Source: Lysobacter sp. BMK333-48F3
GTDB lineage: Bacteria > Pseudomonadota > Gammaproteobacteria > Xanthomonadales > Xanthomonadaceae
Length of the DNA: 64,000 nucleotides
NCBI RefSeq assembly: GCF_019733395.1
Contig: NZ_JAIHOO010000001.1
Coordinates: 5,160,493-5,224,492 of the forward strand
Direction: 5' to 3'
Shown: positions 59,901 to 64,000 of the stretch, in pieces
Layout: each line of letters begins with the position of its first letter
Position numbering within the stretch: the first letter of the stretch is position 1
Notes under the pieces: model-generated
Database searches by the model: none
The model's input: the letters and a program-made list of their open reading frames with translations, nothing else
Told to the model about the DNA's origin: nothing
Program-made: the position numbers and the translations under genes

Positions 59901-62900
59901 CGCCGCTGAAGAACGCCAACCGCAGCCACGGCGATTGCCCGCCGTCGCGCAGGTAGGGCAGCAGTTGCGCGAACACCGCCGGCGCCGAGTCCCAGAAGCT
60001 GATCCGTTCCTCGCGCAGAATCCGCACCAGCGCGCGCGGGTCGGCGACCTCTTCGCGGGTGGCGACCCGGACCCGGCCGCCCGCCGCCAGGATGCCGAAA
60101 ATGTCGTACACCGACAGGTCGAAGCACAACGAGGTGGTGAACAGCAGAGTGTCGTCCGCGCCGACGCCGAAACTGCGCTCGACCCATTCGAACAGGTTGA
60201 TCGCCGGGCGATGCTGGACCATTACGCCCTTGGGCAGGCCGGTCGATCCGGAGGTGTAGATCAGGTAGGCGAGCTGATCGGAGACGATGCCGAGCGCGGC
60301 CGGGTCCGGGTCGTGCTCGGGATAGCCTGCGACTGCGTCTTCCTGGTCCAGGCGCAGCACCTGCATCCGCTCGGCGGCCGCGCCGAGCGCGGTCGGATCG
60401 TCGAGCAGGCCGCCATCGGCCAGCAGCGCGACCGGCGCGCCGTCCTCCAGCATGTAGGCCAGGCGTTCGGGCGGATACGCCGGATCCAGCGGAAGATACG
60501 CGCCGCCGGCCTTGAGGATGCCGAGCAGCGCGGCGATCATCGTCGCCCCGCGTTCGGCGCAGATCGCCACCCGATCGCCCGGACGCAGCCCCATCGCCAG
60601 CAAGCGGTGAGCGATCCGGTTGGCGCGCGCGTTGAGTTCGCCGTAGCCGTAGCTGCGGCCGTCGGCGATCACCGCGACCGCGTCAGGACGCAGCCGCGCC
60701 TGGCGCTCGAAACCGCTGTGGATCAGGTCTTCGCGCCGGTACGGCACGGCGGTGTCGTTGAACGCGTCGATCAAGCGCGCGCGCTCGGCCGCCGGCAGCA
60801 CCGGCAAGGCGTGCGCGGGCGTGGAATCGCCGCTCTCGACCGCGCTCAGCAGGCGCTCGATCGCGCAGGCGTAGCGTTCGGCCATCGCCGCGGCGTCGAT
60901 TCCGGGCGCGCACATCGCCACCAAGGCGATGGCATGGCCGGCCAGGTCGACCGACAAGGTCAGCGGATAATTCGAGCGCTCGCGTCCGGCATGCACGCGC
61001 ACGCCCGGCAGCCCCGCCCCTGCGCCGGTCGGTTCGGCGCCATGGCGCACGTTGAGCAAGGCGGTGAACAGCGGCAACGGCGCCTCGACGCCGCTGCAGC
61101 GCTGGGCCAGGGCCAGCGAAGCCTGCTCGTGGCGCAGCAACTCGGCCAACGCCTCGCGGGTGCGCTCCACCAGGGCGGTCGCGTCGCCGTCGAGCGCGAT
61201 CCGCAGCGGCAGGGTGTTGATGAACACGCCCAGCGCGCGCGCCGCGCCAGCTTCGCGCATGCGTCCGGACAGCACCGAGCCGAACACCACGTCGCGGCGG
61301 CCGGTACAGGCGGCCAGGGTCATCGCCCAGGCCGCATGCAGGAACGCCGACAGCGGCACGCCGCGCGCGCGCGCTAGGCGATGCAGGCGCAACGCGACCT
61401 CCTCGCGCAGGGCCAGGCGCGCCTCGGCCGCGGACGCACCGGCATCTCGCGCGTCCAGGATCCCGAACGGCGCGGTCGGCTCTTCGACCTCACCCAAGCT
61501 ACGGCGGAAATACGCCTCGTGCCCGGCACTACCGGCCAGGCGCGCGCGCGCGACGAAGTCGCGGAACGGCAGCGCCGGCGGCAGTTGCGCCGCCCGCCCC
61601 GCCAGGCGCAGGCCGATTTCCTCGACCACGCCGGCCAGAGTGATGTGGTCGCTGATGAAGTGATGGTTGACCAGCGCCAGCAACCAGCCGCCGTCCGCGT
61701 CCGGCATCGCGTAAGCGCGCAGCAGCGGCCCCTGGCGCAGGTCCAGGCGAAGCCGGGCCGGATCGGTGTGCGCTTCCAACGCTTCGCGCGGGCTGCGGTC
61801 CGCGGCCGGCGCCAGTTCTTCCAACGGCAGCGCCGCCCGCCGCAGCACCACCTGCACCGGCTCGGGCACGCCTTCCCAGCACGCCACCGTGCGCAGCACG
61901 TCGTGGCTGTCGACCGTCGCCTGCAATTCGCGCAGGAACGCATCCAGCCGCGGGCGATCGTCGAAGCCGAGCACCGCGCGCAGCAGGTAGGTATCGCCCT
62001 GGCTCTGCAGCAGGTGGTGGAACAGGATGCCTTCCTGCAGCGGCGCCAGCGGATAGATGTCCTGGATGTTGCGCATGCCGCCGGGCACGGCCGCGGCGAT
62101 CGCATCGATATTGGCCTGGGTCAGCTCGACCAGCGGCAGCATCGACGGTTCGATGCGGTCGGCATCGGCGGGGATCCGGTTCGGCGGAACCGCGACGACC
62201 GGTTCGGATCCGGCTTCCGCGGTCATGCGCCGCGCCAGCGCGGCCAGTTCCGGCGCCGCGAACACGTCGCCGACCTGCAATCGCCAGCCGGCGCGCGCCA
62301 GCGGCTCGACCAGGCGCAGGACCCGCATCGAGTCGCCGCCGAGTTCGAAGAAGTTGTCGTGGCGGCCGACCTGGGCCACCTCCAGCACCTGCGACCAGAT
62401 CTGCGCCAGCGCCCGCTCCGCCTCGCCCTGCGGCGCGGCGTAGGCGCGCTGCACGTACGCCGACGCCCCCGGCTCCGGCAATCGGCTGCGCTCCAGCTTG
62501 CCGTTCGCGCTCAGCGGCCACTGCGCCACCGCCACGTACGCCGCCGGCACCATGTAGTCCGGCAGGCGCGCGCTCAAGGCCTGGCGCAGCTCGGACGCCT
62601 CCAGCCGCTCGCACTCCACATACGCCACCAGCCGCGGCTCGCCGCCCTCGGACCGCGCGCACACCACCGCCTCGCGCACGCCCGCGCACTGCCGCAGCGC
62701 GCTCTCGATCTCGCCCAGCTCGATCCGGAACCCGCGCAGCTTGACCTGGAAATCGTTGCGCCCCAGGTACTCCAGCGCGCCGTCCTCGCGCCAGCGCGCC
62801 AGGTCGCCGCTGCGGTACAAGCGCTCGCCGGCCGCGAACGGGCTGGCCAGGAACCGCTCCGCGCTCAGCTCCGGTCGGTTCAGATAGCCGCGCCCGACCT

Positions 62901-64000
62901 GCACCCCGCCGATGTACAGCTCGCCCGCCGCGCCCAACGGCAGCGGACGCATCGCCTCGTCCAGCACGTACATGCGCACGTTCGGCGCCGGCCGCCCGAT
63001 CGGCACCGCGCCCCGGTCTTGCGCCGTGCAGGTCCACCAGGTCACGTCCACCGCCGCTTCGGTCGGGCCGTACAGGTTGTGCAGCGCTACCTGCGGGTAC
63101 GCCGCCAGGAACCGGTCGCGCAGTTCGCCGCTCAAGGCCTCGCCGCTGCACAGCACCGCGCGCACCCCGGCCAGCGAACCCGCCGCGGCGTGGCGCAGAT
63201 ACGCCTCCAGCATCGACGGCACGAAATGCAGCACGCGGGTGCCGCTGCGCTGGATCAGCTCGCCCAGGTACTGCGGATCCTGGTGACCGCCCGGCCGCGC
63301 CAGCACCAACCGCGCGCCCGCGTTCCAGGTCAGGAAGAACTCCCACACCGACACGTCGAAGCCGAACGGGGTCTTCTGCAGCACCACGTCCTGCGGTCCC
63401 ACGGCGAACGCCTCCTGCGCCCATTGCAGCCGGTTGCAGACCCCGTCGTGCTGGTTCATCGCCCCCTTCGGCGTACCGGTCGAGCCGGAGGTGTAGATCA
63501 CGTAGGCCAGGTGCTGCGGCGTCAGGCCCAGCGCCTGCGGGTCCGGGTCGGTGTCCAGCGCCGACCAGCCGGCCGGCCGGTCCAGGCGCAGCAACGGCGT
63601 CTGCGCCAGCGCCGCCGCGCCGGCGGCGTCGGCCAGCACCTGCCGCGGCGCGCAGTCGGCCAGCATCGCCTGCAGCCGCTGCGCCGGCAGCGACGGATCC
63701 AGCGGCACGTAGGCCGCGCCAGCCTTGAGGATGCCGAGCAAGCCGACCGCCAGTTCCAGGCCGCGTTCGGCGCACAGTGCGATCCGGTCGTCCGGCGTCG
63801 CGCCCTGCGCCAGCAGGGTGTGGGCCAGGCGATTGGCGCGCGCGTTCAATTCGCCGTAACTCAGCGACGCGCCTTCGAACTCCACCGCCACCGCGTCCGG
63901 CGCGCTGCGCGCCTGCGCCTCGAAACCGGCGTGCAGGCTCGACAGCGGCGGGTAGCTGCGCTGGGTCGCGTTGAACGTGTCCAGCAACAGCGAACGCTCC
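50917..64000 (-). CDS. Nonribosomal peptide synthetase, N-terminus outside the window
   Basis: At least 4,360 residues, running open through the window end (its start is beyond 64000). Visible domain order: A1-T1-C1-A2-T2-C2-A3-T3-C3-A4-T4-C4, then stop. All four A domains have complete core motifs (YTSGSTG, GPTE or GATE, YR(S/T)GD, and the NGKLERS-type lysine). Carrier serines sit in FFELGGDS (T1, T3) and FFELGGHS (T2, T4). C1, C2 and C4 start with the extended HH[I/L]xxxxGD motif of dual condensation/epimerisation domains. C3 does not. Binding-pocket reading gives Ser for A1 and A3, an uncertain A2 and a basic residue for A4. No TE is fused; the thioesterase is the next gene with a four-base overlap. 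The product was not recognised. Confidence 0.93.
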   Translation of the reverse strand, partial: ERSLLLDTFNATQRSYPPLSSLHAGFEAQARSAPDAVAVEFEGASLSYGELNARANRLAHTLLAQGATPDDRIALCAERGLELAVGLLGILKAGAAYVPLDPSLPAQRLQAMLADCAPRQVLADAAGAAALAQTPLLRLDRPAGWSALDTDPDPQALGLTPQHLAYVIYTSGSTGTPKGAMNQHDGVCNRLQWAQEAFAVGPQDVVLQKTPFGFDVSVWEFFLTWNAGARLVLARPGGHQDPQYLGELIQRSGTRVLHFVPSMLEAYLRHAAAGSLAGVRAVLCSGEALSGELRDRFLAAYPQVALHNLYGPTEAAVDVTWWTCTAQDRGAVPIGRPAPNVRMYVLDEAMRPLPLGAAGELYIGGVQVGRGYLNRPELSAERFLASPFAAGERLYRSGDLARWREDGALEYLGRNDFQVKLRGFRIELGEIESALRQCAGVREAVVCARSEGGEPRLVAYVECERLEASELRQALSARLPDYMVPAAYVAVAQWPLSANGKLERSRLPEPGASAYVQRAYAAPQGEAERALAQIWSQVLEVAQVGRHDNFFELGGDSMRVLRLVEPLARAGWRLQVGDVFAAPELAALARRMTAEAGSEPVVAVPPNRIPADADRIEPSMLPLVELTQANIDAIAAAVPGGMRNIQDIYPLAPLQEGILFHHLLQSQGDTYLLRAVLGFDDRPRLDAFLRELQATVDSHDVLRTVACWEGVPEPVQVVLRRAALPLEELAPAADRSPREALEAHTDPARLRLDLRQGPLLRAYAMPDADGGWLLALVNHHFISDHITLAGVVEEIGLRLAGRAAQLPPALPFRDFVARARLAGSAGHEAYFRRSLGEVEEPTAPFGILDARDAGASAAEARLALREEVALRLHRLARARGVPLSAFLHAAWAMTLAACTGRRDVVFGSVLSGRMREAGAARALGVFINTLPLRIALDGDATALVERTREALAELLRHEQASLALAQRCSGVEAPLPLFTALLNVRHGAEPTGAGAGLPGVRVHAGRERSNYPLTLSVDLAGHAIALVAMCAPGIDAAAMAERYACAIERLLSAVESGDSTPAHALPVLPAAERARLIDAFNDTAVPYRREDLIHSGFERQARLRPDAVAVIADGRSYGYGELNARANRIAHRLLAMGLRPGDRVAICAERGATMIAALLGILKAGGAYLPLDPAYPPERLAYMLEDGAPVALLADGGLLDDPTALGAAAERMQVLRLDQEDAVAGYPEHDPDPAALGIVSDQLAYLIYTSGSTGLPKGVMVQHRPAINLFEWVERSFGVGADDTLLFTTSLCFDLSVYDIFGILAAGGRVRVATREEVADPRALVRILREERISFWDSAPAVFAQLLPYLRDGGQSPWLRLAFFSGDWIPLELPDALRAAFPNCRPIGLGGATEAVVWSNYFPIERVDPAWSSIPYGRPIQNARYYVLDANLNPVPEGVAGDLYIGGECLSTGYFRREALTAERYLADPFVASDAQARMYRTGDRARHRGDGQLEFLGRLDSQVKIRGFRIELGEIEAQLLDAGDVDAAVVEVREFAPGDRRLVAYVVPADAASWSAAAAAARERLAARLPDYMMPSAFSVLEALPLTANGKVDRAALPTPQGPAAIRRDYQAPSGAQETVLAEAWTAVLAVDAVGRHDSFFELGGHSLSAIALIERLRQAGHALDVRAVFETPSLARMASRLRMAGGDEAADPSAADGSGIPADALRIEPGMLDLVALDQARIDATVAAVEGGAGNVQDIYPLAPLQEGILFHHLLGGSGDAYLLRTAIAFDGAEQAEAFLDALQTVIDRHDILRTALHWQGLEAPLQVVRRQARLPCIDHGRLADRQAATAHLLAATDPDRIRLDLDRAPLLAAHRVQAADSGECLLGLLAHHAVCDHVTLAMMMREVLALLSGAGELTPPLPYRRFIAHTLAVPRQAHEAYFRERLADLAEPTLPFGANDVRGDGSALREAVERLPADLSRALRARAQRAGVLPAALFHLAWAQVLGACVDRDDVVFGTVLSGRLQGVAGSDRALGVFINTLPVRVRLDGQGADGGRAGDAALRRMQDELNALLAHEQAPLSLAQRCSAVAPPTPLFNSLLNYRRGEAADASAAAALAAQGMRLVAGGERTNYPIAIAVDDTEEGFSILAQCAHSARAADPQRLIGYLCTALEALAGGESADGVLPAGERSLLLDTFNATQRSYPPLSSLHAGFEAQARSAPDAVAVEFEGASLSYGELNARANRLAHTLLAQGATPDDRIALCAERGLELAVGLLGILKAGAAYVPLDPSLPAQRLQAMLADCAPRQVLADAAGAAALAQTPLLRLDRPAGWSALDTDPDPQALGLTPQHLAYVIYTSGSTGTPKGAMNQHDGVCNRLQWAQEAFAVGPQDVVLQKTPFGFDVSVWEFFLTWNAGARLVLARPGGHQDPQYLGELIQRSGTRVLHFVPSMLEAYLRHAAAGSLAGVRAVLCSGEALSGELRDRFLAAYPQVALHNLYGPTEAAVDVTWWTCTAQDRGAVPIGRPAPNVRMYVLDEAMRPLPLGAAGELYIGGVQVGRGYLNRPELSAERFLASPFAAGERLYRSGDLARWREDGALEYLGRNDFQVKLRGFRIELGEIESALRQCAGVREAVVCARSEGGEPRLVAYVECERLEASELRQALGARLPDYMVPAAYVAVAQWPLSANGKLERSRLPEPGASAYVQRAYAAPQGEAERALAQIWSQVLEVAQVGRHDNFFELGGDSIRSIAVVAKARERGLAFAIADLFRRPTVAELASGLRIAADTSADADADVDADERPRPRPLAAADAARLPAGIEQAYAATLLQQGMIFHAQLAHAEGAYHDVFSYELELPRWSEACMRAALAAVLRRHPALRTGFVHGGYSESLQLVHAEAAVPLEVIDWSAHDAGQRAAAVADFVADERRRDFDLERPPLWRVFVHRLDERRIQYTMSFHHAILDGWSVALMQTELFGGYLRRLEQAGAADPIEQIEQIDRAELQPLLASPADAVALEQAALLDSRQADYWRDALAGFQRSALPAHDGSAHARAGYHAEAIEIAADDERALRELAHALGVPVRTLLLTAHMRVLAALCGSRDIATGLVSNVRPETVDGDRALGLFLNTLPLRAQLDARSWRELALQVRQAELGAIEHRYYPYFRLHREQGGEALFESIFNYVNFHAYEALDGAGLKLLGSSVHEWTGYPLDVSFSHTGGRLLLQVIVDPLRLSPAQARRIAGYLREAIAVLVSQPDADAAAHSLASADEAERLRGWEQGPAPVDGDAPTTVHAGVEARARQSPEAEAIVDGERRLSYAELDVRAERIARRLRALGAGPGRYVALVMARGADQIVAMLAVLKAGAAYVPVDPAYPDARIADVLADCRPAALIVDAPAAERLAGLAPAPLLAVDAACAAVDPADAPHFVAAASAADAAYVIYTSGSTGRPKGVVVEHRNVVHLIRNHIAQCALAPAERVMHYASCSFDTSVEEIFPTLWAGATVVVRPAALVAPDADFERFLREQRIAVADLPTAFWHRWVQALGRGVGERPGIGPDLRLVVVGGEKAEPAALAQWRALPATAATRWLNTYGPTEATVYATAQALDCAAVPQAWDGSIGRPIAGVRVRVVDVYGQPAPVGAAGELWIGGDGVARGYLDRAELSAEKFLRDAEGRRWYRSGDRARWRDDGHLEFLGRDDGQAKLRGYRIELGEIEAALLSCPGLRDAAVAVRSDGDGEPRLVAYVVAEAGLAPDSRGLRDTLAARLPEYMLPAAFVALESIPWSTSGKLDRAALPAATAAAGASAYVAPAPGVETVIAAIWSAMLGIERVGRDDHFFELGGHSLMIVGMIERLREQGIALDVQTVFAVPRLAELAARAVAAASGDAAAASAPPNPLQAGPQRIVPGLLPLVDIDQADIDAVVAAVPGGADNIQDVYPLATLQTGILFHHLIQEQGDPYLLRYVVRIDQRTRLDGLLAHLQRVIDRHDALRTGVHWESLLQPVQVVQRRAALPAIELALDPAQDAVEQMFRLTDPRVARKDLRVAPLLEARYARDPDGGWLLAILVHHMISDHVSQNLILGEVDLLLRGRADLLQPPAPYRDFIAAQRSVSATEQRRYFEQRFADLAAPTIVFGVPEVRGSGHSVVAVHEPMAPALAARVRAAAQRRGVAPAVLFHLAWARCLSALTGSDDVVFGTVLSGRLQGVRGSGRALGVFINTLPLRLRLQGLSLREAVELAFAELSAILGHEQAPLALAQRCSPTGARTALFNSLFNYRHSPIGDAQELARARQTWQGIELILGEERTNYPVAVSVDDQGGGHGFVVSVQCVAGIDPAAVCAMVQTAMANLIDALARDPERPLATIAVGTEHVGEHDDGRTTQRRDEVVA
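50990..52390 (-). other. NRPS terminal condensation-type domain C4
   Basis: Complete C-type domain (YPLATLQTGILFHH, HHLIQEQGD at about 52207-52233, HHMISDH at about 51862-51882, then GVFINTLPLRL and FNSLFNYRH), followed only by about 25 residues and the stop. No A or T domain follows, in this gene or the next. Confidence 0.85.
52530..55640 (-). other. NRPS module: C3-A4(basic?)-T4
   Basis: C3 (AYAATLLQQGMIFHAQL..., no dual C/E motif) has the ordinary HHAILDG (about 55170-55190). An Asp-rich linker precedes it. A4 has FDTSVEEIF, a VADLPTAFW segment, VVVGGEK and NTYGPTEATVY; its pocket reads about DTEDVGTVYK. Acidic residues at the 239 and 278 positions suggest Orn, Lys, Arg or Dab. T4 is FFELGGHSLMI. 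Confidence 0.7.
55790..58900 (-). other. NRPS module: C2(dual C/E?)-A3(Ser)-T3
   Basis: C2 has HHLLGGSGD (about 58712-58738) and HHAVCDH (about 58363-58381). A3 is the near-identical copy of A1 and has the same serine pocket. T3 is FFELGGDSIRS; the sequence departs from copy 1 right after the serine. Confidence 0.8.
55814..57487. repeat. Direct repeat, copy 2: A3-T3 segment of the NRPS
   Basis: Matches 62327-64000. One end falls exactly at the carrier-domain serine codon; the other lies at or beyond the last base that can be compared. Confidence 0.95.
59030..62200 (-). other. NRPS module: C1(dual C/E?)-A2(unknown)-T2
   Basis: C1 opens with YPLAPLQEGILFHHLLQSQGD (HHLLQSQGD at 61993-62019) and has HHFISDH (about 61646-61666) where HHxxxDG is expected. 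A2 has FDLSVYDIF, SGDWIPL and GGATEAVVW. Its pocket reads about DLYDFGLVWK, between known Cys and Gly codes but matching neither. The GGATEA/SGDWIP forms are shared with those A domains. T2 is FFELGGHSLSA. Confidence 0.75.
62300..64000 (-). other. NRPS module: A1(Ser)-T1
   Basis: Core motifs YVIYTSGSTGTPKG, FDVSVW, NLYGPTEAAVD, YRSGDLARW and NGKLERS. Aligned by eye to GrsA the pocket reads DVWHLSLVDK, one conservative change from the serine code DVWHLSLIDK. The carrier serine is in LGGDSMRV (codon 62329-62331). Confidence 0.85.
62327..64000. repeat. Direct repeat, copy 1: A1-T1 segment of the NRPS
   Basis: At least 1,674 bp (it may continue past the window) matching 55814-57487 at a constant offset of 6,513 bases. 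Only about seven or eight single-base differences were noticed by eye. Confidence 0.95.

Noticed and set aside
54190..61377. A very long plus-strand open frame opposite the NRPS
   Set aside because: It is the antisense mirror of the NRPS codon pattern in high-GC DNA: Arg/His/Gln-rich, no domain recognised, no ribosome binding site.
59030..62200. Assigning A2 to cysteine
   Set aside because: The GGATEA and SGDWIP forms occur in Cys-activating domains, but the pocket (DLYDFGLVWK) differs at three or more key positions and no cyclisation domain is present.
50917..64000. Naming the NRPS product as a known Lysobacter peptide (lysobactin, WAP-8294A or tripropeptin)
   Set aside because: Only four A domains are visible, and the Ser-x-Ser-basic order with a terminal C domain could not be matched to any of these from memory with confidence.

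Overview
The window is very GC-rich (about 70%) and reads as a chromosome segment of a Xanthomonadaceae bacterium, most likely Lysobacter. Support: two large TonB-dependent receptors, secreted S9 peptidases, a peptidyl-Asp-type metalloprotease, a TonB receptor/SapC/Cupin_8 sugar-uptake set, family-typical GTAGGAGCGGCGCAAGCC repeats and a giant NRPS. The genus call is inference. No rRNA, tRNA or CRISPR array was seen.

Layout. 1-3981: end of a pseudopilin gene, corC, a DUF4105 membrane protein and corA. 3982-9594: cstA with its small partner ybdD, a DUF819 membrane protein, and two copies of a roughly 300-bp intergenic repeat, one split by a complete IS1595-type element with an 8-bp target duplication. 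9595-17976: a peptide-use block of two secreted S9 prolyl-oligopeptidase-type peptidases, an OPT transporter and a POT transporter. 18116-21527: rmlBACD for dTDP-L-rhamnose. 21928-26564: a clan-A glycoside hydrolase, divergent from a four-repeat metalloprotease that is followed by a separate gene encoding a propeptide-like protein.

26779-39032: an N-acetylgalactosamine (GalNAc) locus. A TonB receptor and a GH31 enzyme with CBM32- and NPCBM-like domains lie on the minus strand. AgaS, a ROK kinase, AgaZ, AgaR and AgaA lie on the plus strand. An unusually AT-rich divergent promoter rich in CTTTC/GAAAG elements, candidate AgaR operators, separates them. The implied route is glycan capture and import, release of GalNAc, phosphorylation (ROK), deacetylation (AgaA), deamination/isomerisation (AgaS) and the tagatose branch (AgaZ). 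Three small minus-strand genes (39091-40250) that look like orphan immunity genes follow. 40501-48142 is a tight minus-strand operon (TonB receptor, SapC, Cupin_8 protein, GH5-CBM enzyme, glucokinase) for a beta-glucan-like substrate, with a LacI-type palindrome over its promoter.

48556-64000: the end of a nonribosomal peptide cluster. An NRPS whose N-terminus lies outside the window has visible order A(Ser)-T-C-A(?)-T-C-A(Ser)-T-C-A(basic?)-T-C, then a separate thioesterase gene that overlaps it. A JmjC-type oxygenase gene converges on the thioesterase gene. Striking points are the terminal condensation domain with no module after it, three condensation domains that combine a dual C/E motif with an HHxxxDH active site, and two nearly identical 1.67-kb serine-module segments.
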